64,000 nucleotides of DNA from Acidobacteriaceae bacterium (GTDB taxonomy: Bacteria; Acidobacteriota; Terriglobia; Terriglobales; Acidobacteriaceae): positions 1 to 64,000 of the forward strand of contig JAOAPN010000012.1 in the NCBI GenBank assembly GCA_025462885.1. Reading direction: 5' to 3'. How positions within the stretch are numbered: the stretch's first letter is position 1; every line of letters begins with the position of its first letter. The position numbers and the translations under genes were made by a program. Under the pieces are notes generated by a model. That model saw nothing but the letters and a program-made list of their open reading frames with translations. It did not search any database and was not told where the DNA came from. Below are positions 1 to 8,095 of the stretch, piece by piece.

Positions 1-141
1 AACCTGAAGGAGGCAAAGCATCTGATCGAAGGTTGGAGACGCGAATATAATGACAGTCGTCCTCACGCATCTCTCGCGGACAGGACGCCAAGCGAGTTCG
101 CCAGCCAGTACGCGGCTAGCCGCGTACTGGCTGGAACCTAA
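1..141 (+). CDS. IS3-family transposase, C-terminal fragment (open at the left edge)
   Basis: Frame 1 is open from the first base and ends in TAA at 139-141, giving 46 residues. They contain the hallmark C-terminal pattern of IS3-type (rve) transposases: an IEGWRREYN helix, then DSRPHASL, then a TPSEF motif. This part of the family follows the DDE catalytic core, which would lie outside the window, so whether the element is intact cannot be told. The last 13 codons overlap a 34-bp perfect palindrome. The element ends somewhere between this stop and about 175, directly against the truncated 3' end of the convergent M56 peptidase gene. Confidence 0.85.
   Translation, partial: NLKEAKHLIEGWRREYNDSRPHASLADRTPSEFASQYAASRVLAGT
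101..134. repeat. 34-bp perfect palindrome at the transposase 3' end
   Basis: Bases 101-117 are the exact reverse complement of 118-134 with no loop, centred on GCTAGC. The arm reads CCAGCCAGTACGCGGCT. It lies inside the last codons of the transposase and ends five bases before its stop codon. As RNA it would fold into a very strong hairpin, but no T-tract follows, so it is not a classical terminator. It could arise from a small inverted duplication or serve the element as a structural end. Confidence 0.9.
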
Positions 142-159
142 ACCGGTCGAAGACTAACT

Positions 160-1362
160 CTAACCTTGGTATAGAAATGCTAGGCCCTTCACTACAGGTG
201 CGACCAACACAACTTTTGGCACATCTCCAGGAGCACCGCCGACAACCGAAGGGGGCGGCCCAGAAGGTGACCATGGTTTGACAGTCGCAACTTCGAACGA
301 GGGCAGTGGTTCCTTGGCGTGCAGTATCTGCCCGTAAAACGGGGTTGCCCGCACCATGCCGTACATCACCGGCAATGCAATCGCAAGCAGAGCTGAAACT
401 TGTAAAAGCATCTTTGCCGCGAAGCTCAGCTTAATCACCCGGAAATTCATGATCGAACGGATACGCATATTAAGCTCTGCACCTGAAATCCCGGCATAGT
501 TCAGCAGCGGAGATTCCACGCAAAAACGGCAAGCTTGCAATATGCCGTCGGCGTAAACTTCCGCCTCTGTGCCAGCTTCCATCACCGACTCATCACAGGC
601 CCGTTCTCGCTCTTCGATCAACCGGCGTTCCATCTGCCACACCATCGGATGAAACCAGAACACCGTCTCCACCAGCATATGCATCGCCATTGCTAGATTG
701 TCGCGACGGTAGATGTGCAGCATCTCATGCCTCAAGATTGCTTCCATTTGACCGTCGTTCAACCTGTCGGACAACTCAACAGGCCAGATTAACGTCGGTC
801 TCAATATCCCGACGATCCCAGGTTCGACACACTCGTCAGTAAGGAGCACCGGCACGGCTCTGCCCGAACTCACACGACGCAGCATCATCGCCTCGCGCCC
901 CAAAGGCACTTCAACCGCCCGTCCCCTCATCCGAATAACCCGCCTTCCTCGGAGAAACCATACAAAGGCCACAGCCGCCGCTCCGGAAAGCCATACCAGC
1001 AGAAGCACGGCTGGATAACTCCATGTACCCTTATGCATCTCTTCCCCGTGTCTGGACACAGGCCGAAGACTCATAGGGGGTCGGCCGATTGCATATCCCG
1101 ATGCGTAGAAGCCGGCATACAGTTCGGTTTGCAACTGCGAAGGTGCTTGTGATCTTCGCGGCAGAAGGCTACCCATTGATACCAATAGAGAGAACGACAG
1201 GAGCAATTTGACGGATGCCGCAAGCCAAAGCCTATAACGGATGTGTGCGCGGCTCTTCCTCAGTAGAAACGTCATCAGCCATACGACCGCGGCAAACACG
1301 GTGGACTGCCACAGATGATCTGACAGCGGCCTCCATAGAGCGGCTACGATGCTGTTCATCAT
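160..1362 (-). CDS. BlaR1/MecR1-type M56 metallopeptidase, C-terminal domain truncated
   Basis: The 400-residue membrane peptidase starts with a hydrophobic helix (about residues 5-35), further membrane segments and a zinc-peptidase motif HEMLH with downstream E residues (ERACDESV), as in BlaR1-like M56 sensors. In acidobacteria these proteins often continue into a TIGR03435 domain that begins FEVA-KP. Here FEVATVKPW appears near residue 350 but the protein stops about 50 residues later with an unrelated tail. The 3' end abuts the IS3 remnant, so the gene was probably cut by the insertion. It overlaps the regulator gene upstream by ATGA, indicating translational coupling. By analogy with BlaR1 it would sense an envelope signal and cleave or relieve the repressor; the ligand is unknown. 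Confidence 0.8.
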   Translation of the reverse strand: MMNSIVAALWRPLSDHLWQSTVFAAVVWLMTFLLRKSRAHIRYRLWLAASVKLLLSFSLLVSMGSLLPRRSQAPSQLQTELYAGFYASGYAIGRPPMSLRPVSRHGEEMHKGTWSYPAVLLLVWLSGAAAVAFVWFLRGRRVIRMRGRAVEVPLGREAMMLRRVSSGRAVPVLLTDECVEPGIVGILRPTLIWPVELSDRLNDGQMEAILRHEMLHIYRRDNLAMAMHMLVETVFWFHPMVWQMERRLIEERERACDESVMEAGTEAEVYADGILQACRFCVESPLLNYAGISGAELNMRIRSIMNFRVIKLSFAAKMLLQVSALLAIALPVMYGMVRATPFYGQILHAKEPLPSFEVATVKPWSPSGPPPSVVGGAPGDVPKVVLVAPVVKGLAFLYQG

Positions 1363-1742
1363 TTCTTGCCTTTCTTCTGCATACTCTTCAGCGTCTTTTC
1401 CGCAAACTCCACATCGTCAAGCGTCAGCTTCCCCGCTTCGATCAGGTGCGCCATCACAGGCCGAGATTGCCCTCCGAACAAAGCCAGGAGGTCTTCCAGC
1501 ATCCGGTGCTCCGTGGCTTCGCGCGAAACTATCGCAGAAAAGAGATGAAAGTTCCCCACCTTCCTGGTCCTTCGTACCGCTTTCTTCGCCTCCAGACGGT
1601 ACACCGTCGTTTGGACCGTGGCGTACGCTGGTATTTTTGCCTTAGGAAAGCTTTCCTGTATCTCTCGTATCGACGCTTCTTCCCGGCCCCAGAGTACGTC
1701 CATAATTTGAAGTTCCAACCGCGACAGTCTGATCTCTTTCAT
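1359..1742 (-). CDS. BlaI/MecI/CopY-family transcriptional repressor
   Basis: This 127-residue protein has the length and layout of BlaI/MecI: an N-terminal winged helix (LSRLELQIMDVLW, then a TVQTTVYRLEAKKAV recognition region) and a C-terminal dimerisation part (LLALFGGQSRPV). The family represses itself and a partner M56 peptidase, which here is the next gene, overlapping by four bases. A TACA-N2-TGTA dyad lies in the promoter spacer upstream, consistent with autorepression. The regulon beyond this pair cannot be read from the sequence. Confidence 0.92.
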   Translation of the reverse strand: MKEIRLSRLELQIMDVLWGREEASIREIQESFPKAKIPAYATVQTTVYRLEAKKAVRRTRKVGNFHLFSAIVSREATEHRMLEDLLALFGGQSRPVMAHLIEAGKLTLDDVEFAEKTLKSMQKKGKK

Positions 1743-1760
1743 CTGATAGGCCTCACTGGT

Positions 1761-1789
1761 TAAATAATACAGTTGTATGTTTTAAGCAA
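1761..1789 (-). promoter_or_regulatory. Promoter of the repressor/peptidase operon with BlaI-like operator
   Basis: On the minus strand TTGCTT (1789-1784) and TATTTA (1766-1761) are separated by exactly 17 bases and fit -35 and -10 boxes. The near-perfect dyad ATACA-GT-TGTAT occupies 1767-1778, inside the spacer and touching the -10 box. BlaI/MecI operators have a TACA...TGTA core, so bound repressor would block polymerase directly. The promoter assignment is by inspection only. Confidence 0.65.
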
Positions 1790-2093
1790 GCGATTGTTTG
1801 TTGCCCGCTCGATATCGACCATAGACTGCCCATAGAATTGTCTTCATCTCGCTATGGGAGAAGTGGACTGCCAGGAATCATTGGCTATTCACCGAAACCG
1901 GTTCGGTCTGACAAGTCGGCCAGTGTCCGCCGATCTGCCTACGCATGAGTCTCGGATGACGCATACAGGCCTTGTCATTCTTTGACCTCAGAATCGTTAG
2001 CGAAAAACGGTGTTTTGGGAAACTTCGAAATTTTCTGAGATAACCCGACGAATGGTTTGACGCCGCACCCTACTTCTTGAAGCACGGAAACGC
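1790..2093. other. Intergenic stretch without a recognised gene
   Basis: About 300 bases between the divergent start region of the repressor gene and the 3' end of ada. I see a short imperfect palindrome at about 1891-1907 (ACCGAA..TTCGGT) and a 7-bp inverted repeat CCCATAG/CTATGGG at about 1829-1858. No open frame in it has coding character. Confidence 0.5.
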
Positions 2094-3194
2094 TCACAGA
2101 AAGAGGGACGGCTGGTCCGGTGGTGGAGACAGGCTGGTTCCACCATGAGGCGCTCCTTCGAGATTCAGTAGAAATGCCTTGCGCGGCTGTCCTCCTCCGT
2201 AGCCGATCAGGGTGCCGTCCGCTCCGATGACGCGATGACAGGGGATGAGGATCGACATGCGGTTCTGGCCGTTGGCGTGACCGACGGCACGGCTGGCCTT
2301 TGGGGTGCCGAGGTTGCGGGCCAGTGCGCCGTAGGTGGTAGTGACGCCGTAGGGGATCTTTCGCAGCTCGTCCCAGACACGGGACTGGAACGGAGTGCCG
2401 GGAGTCACCAGAGGAACGGTGAAGGTCTTCAAGGTTCCAGCGAAGTATGCGACGAGTTCCTGCTCCACTTGATCGAGATGCGCGTTGCGGACGGGAGCGA
2501 TCACATAGTGATACCGAGACCGCAGCTCTTCGACCTCCGCGGATAGTGCGGGACGGTCGACGAACTCCAGAACCACCAGGCCGTTCGCTTCCGCCATCGC
2601 GATCATCGGGCCGAGCGGCGTGAGAATCCGGGTGTAGAGAAGCAATGCTGTGGAGCGGGCGCGGGCAGGCGTGGTGTAAAGATTCTGTGCCACCGCATCG
2701 CGAAATCCGCTGAGCGACTGGTAGCCGTGGTCGAGCGCGGCATCGTCGAGCGAGGCTCCGTTCGAGATGGAACCCAGGGCGAGGGCCAGTCGCCGAGCGC
2801 GAATGTGGGTGTGGAAGGTGGTTCCGAAGTGCTCTTTGAACCAGCATCGCAGGCGCAACGGGTCGATATTCAGAGCGATGAGATCTTCGTCGGTCCAGCG
2901 ATGATTGGGGCGACGGTCGACCTTGTGGAGGAGGTCGGTGATCCACTCCGGCGCGATGCCGCTGGCGTCGAGCGGTTTGCAGCGCAGGCACGGTCGAAAA
3001 CCTGCCGAGAGGGCGTCTTCCGCGGTCTTGTAGAAGGCTACATTCTTCGGCAAGGGTTTACGCGCTGGGCAGGTGGGGCGGCAGAAGATTCCGGTGGTCT
3101 TGACGGCGGTGTAGAAGACTCCTTCGTAAGTTTGGTCGGAGGAGAGCATGGCCTGGATCATCGCGTCGTGCGGCGGGAAAGCGGAACTTCTCAT
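2094..3194 (-). CDS. ada: Ada-type bifunctional DNA methylation-damage regulator/methyltransferase
   Basis: This is a full-length Ada protein (366 residues from the ATG at 3194). The N-terminal zinc domain carries TTGIFCRPTCPA and FRPCLRCK, the four-Cys site in which one Cys accepts methyl groups from phosphotriesters. An AraC-type helix-turn-helix follows. The C-terminal O6-methylguanine methyltransferase domain has the acceptor motif IPCHRVIG and a GYGGG loop. Methylated Ada classically activates alkylation-repair genes including itself. An in-frame upstream ATG at 3245 is possible, but the family alignment starts just after MRSS. It is convergent with nothing and divergent from pyrF. Confidence 0.93.
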   Translation of the reverse strand: MRSSAFPPHDAMIQAMLSSDQTYEGVFYTAVKTTGIFCRPTCPARKPLPKNVAFYKTAEDALSAGFRPCLRCKPLDASGIAPEWITDLLHKVDRRPNHRWTDEDLIALNIDPLRLRCWFKEHFGTTFHTHIRARRLALALGSISNGASLDDAALDHGYQSLSGFRDAVAQNLYTTPARARSTALLLYTRILTPLGPMIAMAEANGLVVLEFVDRPALSAEVEELRSRYHYVIAPVRNAHLDQVEQELVAYFAGTLKTFTVPLVTPGTPFQSRVWDELRKIPYGVTTTYGALARNLGTPKASRAVGHANGQNRMSILIPCHRVIGADGTLIGYGGGQPRKAFLLNLEGAPHGGTSLSPPPDQPSLFL

Positions 3195-3304
3195 GGAGGG
3201 AGTGTATTGGGTTGGGTGAATCACGTTCCACCGGAAAACGAGCATGGAACTCGGGGCTGCGCGTTTCGGCTAGCAACCTGTACAAGGCGGGATAAACTGG
3301 GTGG

Positions 3305-4048
3305 GTGAAAACTGAAATGAAGACAGAGCAGGGCGTGGGAATTATCGCTCCTGAGGAGCGGTTGGCGGTGGCGTTGGACTTCCCTTCCGGCGCGGAGGCG
3401 CTGGCGATGGTGGATCGGCTGGAGGGTTCGTGCCACTGGTTCAAAGTCGGGATGGAGCTTTACTATGCGGCTGGAAACGGTCTGATCGAGACGCTGCGCG
3501 GGCGGGGCTTCGAGGTGTTTCTGGATCTGAAGCTGCATGATATTCCCAACACCGTTGCGGGGGCAGTGCGGACAGTGACGCAGACGGGTGCTTCCCTGCT
3601 GACGATCCATGCGGCGGGTGGCGCGGCGATGATGGCTGCAGCGGCTGAGGCTGCACGGACGCCGGGTGCTCCGCGACTGTTGGCGGTGACGGTGCTGACG
3701 AGCATGGATGCGGCCCAATTGGCGGGGATTGGGGTGGGTGTTCCTCCGGCTGAGCAGGTGTTGCGGCTGGCGGCGCTGGCCTGGGAGTCGGGTATCGACG
3801 GCATGGTCTGTTCGGCGGAGGAGGTTGCGTCGCTGCGGAGTGCGCTGGGATCGAAGACGCTGCTGGTTACTCCCGGGATTCGCGGGGCCGATGACGCGGT
3901 CGGCGATCAGAAACGGGTTGCCACGGCTGGCGATGCGATTGCCCGGGGAGCTTCGATGCTGGTGGTGGGAAGGCCGATTACGAAGGCGGTTGATCCGGGA
4001 GCGGCGGCACGGGGCATTTTGGATGAGATTCGACGGGCTTCGGAATAG
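3305..4048 (+). CDS. pyrF: Orotidine 5'-phosphate decarboxylase
   Basis: Catalyses OMP to UMP, the last step of de novo pyrimidine synthesis. The 247-residue frame shows the active-site motif LDLKLHDIPNTV (catalytic Asp-Lys-Asp array), an early ALDF strand, and the phosphate-gripping VVGRPIT near the C terminus, all typical of the family. The frame opens with GTG at 3305; a second in-frame ATG at 3317 could be the true start. It stands alone; pyrD is 55 kb away in this window. It is followed by two intergenic hairpins facing a convergent gene. Confidence 0.95.
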   Translation: MKTEMKTEQGVGIIAPEERLAVALDFPSGAEALAMVDRLEGSCHWFKVGMELYYAAGNGLIETLRGRGFEVFLDLKLHDIPNTVAGAVRTVTQTGASLLTIHAAGGAAMMAAAAEAARTPGAPRLLAVTVLTSMDAAQLAGIGVGVPPAEQVLRLAALAWESGIDGMVCSAEEVASLRSALGSKTLLVTPGIRGADDAVGDQKRVATAGDAIARGASMLVVGRPITKAVDPGAAARGILDEIRRASE

Positions 4049-4131
4049 CCGTAAGTAAGTGCCAAGGCGCCCTGACGCCGGGCGGGCGCCACTTCGTGGT
4101 GTCTTGGACGCTTCGCGTAAGGGGAAACGAC

Positions 4132-4205
4132 TTAGAGCCCGCTCTAATAGGAAATAGCAAAGAAACGCCTCAGGCCGATCAGTCGGCTCTGAGGCGTTTC
4201 TTTTT
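4132..4205. terminator. Tandem hairpins, bidirectional terminator between convergent genes
   Basis: A 7-bp hairpin TTAGAGC/GCTCTAA (4132-4147) is followed by a 15-bp stem (4159-4173 with 4189-4203) carrying a further inner 5-bp stem GCCGA/TCGGC. The larger stem starts AAAGAAACGCCTCAG and its right arm ends in TTTCTTTTT, giving a U-tract for pyrF. The A-rich left flank supplies U residues in the opposite direction for the convergent gene. Confidence 0.8.
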
Positions 4206-4211
4206 CGAAGA

Positions 4212-5117
4212 TTACAGGGATTCGGCTAGTTCGAGGTCGCTGAGACGCAGGGCGAGGGACTTGGCTGAACCGCCACCACGATGGAATTCGCTGAGGTCAA
4301 GCTGGGTGACATCGAAGCCATGATCGGCGAGGCGTGCGGCCAGATCGACGGTTCCCGAGCCCATCAGGATGTTGCGGCCGACGTTGATGACGCTGCAGGC
4401 GAAATGGGTGGCTTCGGTCTCGGAGACGGTGATGCGCTTCTCGGCTGGGTAGGCGGCTTCAATCTTGGCAAGCGAGACTCCGTCGAAGGCTGCCGGGAAA
4501 TACAGCACGTGTCCGTCGGCAAGCGGGGCGAAGCAGATGTCGAGGTGGTAGAAGCGCGGGTCCACCAGGTGCAGCGAGGTGACGGGCGTGTGCCAGGCAT
4601 CGGCGATGTGGCGATGGCTGTGGAGACAGGTGCGGGAGCCGTTCGCAATCCAGAGATGGCGGCCGTCGGCGTCGAACATGGCGTCGCCTTCGCCTTCGAA
4701 AGCTGTCTCACGCGGGGTCTCCCAGAGGAGGAATCCGGCTTCCTGCAGCCAGCGGCGAAGGTGCTGCTCTTCGGTCTGGCGCTGCGGATGGGCGAAGCTG
4801 GAAAGGGCTGCGATGCCGTGCGAGATGATCGCTGCGTGCGCGACGTAGACCATGTCGGGCGAGCCGGGACGGGCGTGGAGAAGGCGGACGTCTGCGATGC
4901 GCTTCAGGTGGGTGTAGAGATTTCTCCACTGGGCGAAGGCGGTGTCACGCGAGGGACGGTGCAGATTGCCGGCCATCCAGGGGTTGATGACGTAGTCTAC
5001 GTCAAAGAACTCGGGCGGGCACATCAGGTATGTTGGGCGATCGAAGTGAGGGGTGGGAGCGAGACTGGACGCCTGGAGGGCGGCTGGAGCGGATGCTGCG
5101 AGGGAGGTGGTAATCAT
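4212..5117 (-). CDS. Arginine dihydrolase/DDAH-like amidinotransferase-fold protein with Ser at the catalytic Cys site
   Basis: The 301-residue protein (ATG at 5117 preferred over an upstream ATG at 5177) belongs to the guanidino-modifying superfamily. It has the family start RPTYLMCPPEFFDVDYVINPWM, broken here by no gap, an acidic FEGEGDAMFD segment and the catalytic-His region FYHLDICF. Family members hydrolyse arginine, N-methylarginine or related guanidines through a Cys near the C terminus, usually in a GG-x-x-K-C-L-type motif. Here that motif reads GGGSAKSLAL, with Ser287 (codon TCC) in the Cys position, so the usual thiouronium chemistry may be lost. Substrate is unknown. The gene stands alone, convergent with pyrF. 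Confidence 0.8.
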   Translation of the reverse strand: MITTSLAASAPAALQASSLAPTPHFDRPTYLMCPPEFFDVDYVINPWMAGNLHRPSRDTAFAQWRNLYTHLKRIADVRLLHARPGSPDMVYVAHAAIISHGIAALSSFAHPQRQTEEQHLRRWLQEAGFLLWETPRETAFEGEGDAMFDADGRHLWIANGSRTCLHSHRHIADAWHTPVTSLHLVDPRFYHLDICFAPLADGHVLYFPAAFDGVSLAKIEAAYPAEKRITVSETEATHFACSVINVGRNILMGSGTVDLAARLADHGFDVTQLDLSEFHRGGGSAKSLALRLSDLELAESL

Positions 5118-5362
5118 AAAAAGGTGTTGCCTACTTTCCAGTTGAAGAGTCTGCCTACTCAGGATAACGATCGTCAAGTAGGTCAGATGAAACTTTTAGT
5201 ACAACTTTGGTTCAATTTTCGGTGAACGAGTCAACGTCTTCCCGAAAGGGTCTCAGCACGCAGAAGAGGCCCCCGAAGGAGCCTCTCTGTGCGGCTTTCA
5301 TATGTGTTGGATGCATTGGAATGCAAAAGGTCTACATCCATTCGAAGGGTTCTCGAAATGGC

Positions 5363-5542
5363 TTAGAGCTTTTCGAAGAAGTCGCATGCTGAGCAGGAGA
5401 TGTAGACTCCGCCGGGGGTACCGCGCTCACGGTCCTTCACGCGCTTGACGATGCGCGTTGCCTTGGAACACTTGGGACAGTCGGTGCTTTTGTTGGTATC
5501 CATGACCTTTTTACGGTCGCCGGTCTTGGCAATCTTCGCCAT
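5363..5542 (-). CDS. Small zinc-ribbon protein (59 residues)
   Basis: The frame allows an earlier ATG at 5593, but the ATG at 5542 is preceded by a good ribosome site (AGGGGAG, 6-7 bases away), giving a basic 59-residue protein. It has two CxxC knuckles, CPKC and CSAC, separated by about 27 residues with a glycine turn (GTPGG), which is the geometry of a one-zinc ribbon such as those of small ribosome- or polymerase-associated proteins. No specific function is recognised. The 185 bases between it and the upstream gene contain an imperfect GC-rich hairpin around 5254-5292. Confidence 0.7.
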   Translation of the reverse strand: MAKIAKTGDRKKVMDTNKSTDCPKCSKATRIVKRVKDRERGTPGGVYISCSACDFFEKL

Positions 5543-5734
5543 GATGATCTCCCCTAATACGTATATTTGGTGTTTTGCGCGTTGAGGAACCATCGGACTG
5601 GCTTTGTGGGGCCAAGCTGGACCGGATCCTCCGGGACTTCTCTATTGGATCTGCATGGGACAAGTCACGGCAGGAGACAGAGGAGAAGAACTGCGGAAAC
5701 ACTCATCCTTTAAGTTTACACCAAGTGGGGTCAT

Positions 5735-6874
5735 TTAAAGGAGAGGAGAGGTAGCCGGGGCGGTTCCGGCCACCGGTTTCGATGTGTCGGTCGGAGGTGC
5801 GGAGGTCTTGGGATCATCCGGGAACTGGACCTTGTTGGCGGCGTTGGGCATAGAGATCGGTTCGCCGGGCTTGCGCAGGGTCGGCGGCGGGGCGGAGGCG
5901 GCGGAACTGGTGTCGGGGTCCGGCTTGCGGTCTCCAAGGGCGATTTCGCGCTCGAGGACGGGCGCAATGTAGCCGGCCATCTCGTCCTTGTCGTGGATCT
6001 CCATGGGCTTGCCGAGGGCGGCGATCTCGATCATGGTGACGCGGTCGCCGACGAAACGAACGAATCGGACGGTCTGGGGGACGTGGCCGTAGATCCACTC
6101 CTCGTAGCGTGCGCCGTTTGCATCACCCGAGGGTTGTTCGCGGAGCTTGCTCTCGGGTGCGCCGAGGGCGGCCAGAACCATGCGGTGGGTCATGCCGACC
6201 AGGACGTCGTGGGAGGCGATGGCGTTCTTCAGGGGGGTGGGTAAGGTGTCGGCGTAGGCCTGCTCGCTGGATTTGACGCCGAAGTCGAGCAGCGGCTCAA
6301 GCAGAGCTTTGACCTCGGGGGCAGAGATTTCGGGCACGGAGCCTTTGAAGAGGAGCACAATGCGAGCGCCGGTGGCCTTGTCCTGCGGGGCGGTTACGTT
6401 GTTGTCGTTGAACTGGATGTGGCTAAGCCAGCGATGCTTGGCGTAAGGGCCGCCGTTGAGGTCGAAGACGATACGGTCACCCTTGATCTCCATCGCGGTG
6501 ATGGCGACGCGGTCACCGGGGGCGGCGGCCTGACCCTTCTCGTAGACCATGCGCCTGTAGGCTTCGGCACCGAGAGACAGATCGCCATTGGCGCGGAGGG
6601 TAAGGCCGGGGCCCATGGGCAGCGCGCGATGGGCAAAGCCCTGTTCCGCTTCGAGGTTGCGAATCAGCTCACGGCGACCGCGCTCGGAGAGGCGTGCTTC
6701 GGGTAGCTGGAGATTGGTGGGGGTGAAGTCGGTTTTGAGCTCGGACGTAGCGGTCTTTTCGCCCACGACAAAGACCTGGCCTTGCACATATGGAACAAAG
6801 GCGGCGGCAAAGAAGGCTGCGAGGGCCCAGGGGCGTTGCGTTCTATGAGCCCAGGTGCGCGTGGGGAGTTTCAT
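5735..6874 (-). CDS. Secreted protein of unknown function with a BamE-like C-terminal segment
   Basis: The start is set at the ATG at 6874 because the preceding frame is noise and a signal peptide follows at once: basic KLPTRTW.. then a hydrophobic core ending in VPYVQGQ. The mature part (about 345 residues) has no recognised enzyme motif. A segment around residues 265-320 (LAALGAPESK...YEEWIYG...VRFVRFVGDRVT) resembles the SmpA/BamE pattern in which a G-x-P turn is followed by a W-Y-Y strand. The last 60 residues are Pro/Thr/Ser-rich and probably disordered. I infer a periplasmic or outer-membrane-associated protein. It lies downstream of the CPBP protease gene on the same strand. Confidence 0.6.
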   Translation of the reverse strand: MKLPTRTWAHRTQRPWALAAFFAAAFVPYVQGQVFVVGEKTATSELKTDFTPTNLQLPEARLSERGRRELIRNLEAEQGFAHRALPMGPGLTLRANGDLSLGAEAYRRMVYEKGQAAAPGDRVAITAMEIKGDRIVFDLNGGPYAKHRWLSHIQFNDNNVTAPQDKATGARIVLLFKGSVPEISAPEVKALLEPLLDFGVKSSEQAYADTLPTPLKNAIASHDVLVGMTHRMVLAALGAPESKLREQPSGDANGARYEEWIYGHVPQTVRFVRFVGDRVTMIEIAALGKPMEIHDKDEMAGYIAPVLEREIALGDRKPDPDTSSAASAPPPTLRKPGEPISMPNAANKVQFPDDPKTSAPPTDTSKPVAGTAPATSPLL

Positions 6875-6977
6875 AGAGCACCTCTTGATACTCAAGAGAT
6901 TGAACCTTGTTGGAGATTTTGACAAGGGGCGTGACCAAATAGTGACAAATCTTTGTTGATGCCGACGTAAGTATTGG

Positions 6978-8045
6978 CTAGAAGGTATCTTCTGTGGGAG
7001 GAGCCAGCGGGCGCGGTGGGGGTGGGGTCGGCTGGACCGACATGGTTCCGGGAGTGGTCGAGAGGATCTGAACCAGCGGCGCTGGACGAGCCTGAGCCTC
7101 CGCTTCCATAGCGGTGTGGGCAGCGGGGGGCGCCACATCAAGAGGGTATCCGCCGGAGATGATGGGCGGATGGGTATAGTGCCAGGAGTACTCGCGGGTC
7201 AGGATGACGACTCCGATGATCGCGACTACCACGGCGGCGAGGGTGAAGAAGGCTGCTTCCGGGCCGTAGGCTCCGCCGGTGATCCAGGTGCGACCGACGG
7301 CGTGGGTGCGGATGACGGTGGAGAAGCCGGTGAGGCCGCTGACGGGCAGTCCGAAGAGGACGCCCATGCTGGCGTTCCATGCAAAATGCAGTCCCCAGGG
7401 GAGCCACAGGCCGTGGGTACGGAGCCACGCGACGCAGAAGAGGACACCGGCGAGCATGGTGATGAGGACGCTGATCCAGGTGGCTTCGGGGTTGAAGAGG
7501 TGGGCGAGGCCGAAAAGGAACGAGGTGATCAGGGTCGCGGTGACAGGGCCGATCGCATCGATCAGACGGCGAAAGGGATAGCCTCGGAAGCCAACTTCTT
7601 CTGCCAGCGCTGCCACAAAGAAGGTGGCGAGATTGACCAGGACGAGGACGAAGGCCCGCGACTCGAAGAAGAAGTGGACGCGGAGCGAGGCGAAGATCGC
7701 CATGGGCAGAACGGCGAGGACGACGGTTCCCCAGCCGATCACTGCGCCGATCTGCCACTCTTCGCGGGAGGTGCTGCGCTGCGGAAGGCCGAGAATCTCG
7801 CGAAGCTGGCGCGGACGCCCGGAGATTATCTGCAGGATGGTGAAGCCCAACGCGAGCATGAAGAGGAAGAGGATGGAGCTAAGAAGTGCCTGCCCGGAGC
7901 CCAGACCGAAGCGAAACGCGAGACCGCGAGCAGCACTGCCAGCGATGGCCTGTGCGGCGATCACCCAGACGACGGAGGTGCCAAAGAGCGCGAACTCCAG
8001 CGTTCGGGGGAAGCGGTGGGGCGGGCTCGTATGAAACTCCGGCAA
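6978..8045 (-). CDS. CPBP-family intramembrane metalloprotease
   Basis: The 355-residue polytopic membrane protein shows the three CPBP (Abi/Rce1-like) motifs: EEVGFRGYPF, FGLAHLFNP and a HFAWNASMG helix, which supply the Glu, His and Asn/His residues of the intramembrane active site. The start is a TTG at 8045 preceded by AGGAG. Family members are glutamate proteases of prenylated or peptide substrates; in bacteria they are often linked to bacteriocin immunity or signal-peptide remnant degradation. The target here is unknown. A Pro-rich tail of about 50 residues ends the protein. The gene follows accA by 50 bases on the same strand. Confidence 0.85.
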   Translation of the reverse strand: MPEFHTSPPHRFPRTLEFALFGTSVVWVIAAQAIAGSAARGLAFRFGLGSGQALLSSILFLFMLALGFTILQIISGRPRQLREILGLPQRSTSREEWQIGAVIGWGTVVLAVLPMAIFASLRVHFFFESRAFVLVLVNLATFFVAALAEEVGFRGYPFRRLIDAIGPVTATLITSFLFGLAHLFNPEATWISVLITMLAGVLFCVAWLRTHGLWLPWGLHFAWNASMGVLFGLPVSGLTGFSTVIRTHAVGRTWITGGAYGPEAAFFTLAAVVVAIIGVVILTREYSWHYTHPPIISGGYPLDVAPPAAHTAMEAEAQARPAPLVQILSTTPGTMSVQPTPPPPRPLAPPTEDTF

Positions 8046-8095
8046 CGGGTGGTGCTCCTGTAGGTGAGGCGCTGGGCTGGGCGTAAGTGCGGGGC

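Noticed and set aside
1975..2991. Long minus-strand frame of 338 residues over ada
   Set aside because: It is out of frame with ada over most of its length, and its composition (Arg/Pro/Ser/His-rich) is that of a high-GC shadow frame.
6875..7141. N-terminal extension of the secreted protein gene
   Set aside because: The 89 extra codons are shadow sequence of the CPBP gene's end; a signal peptide starts at 6874.
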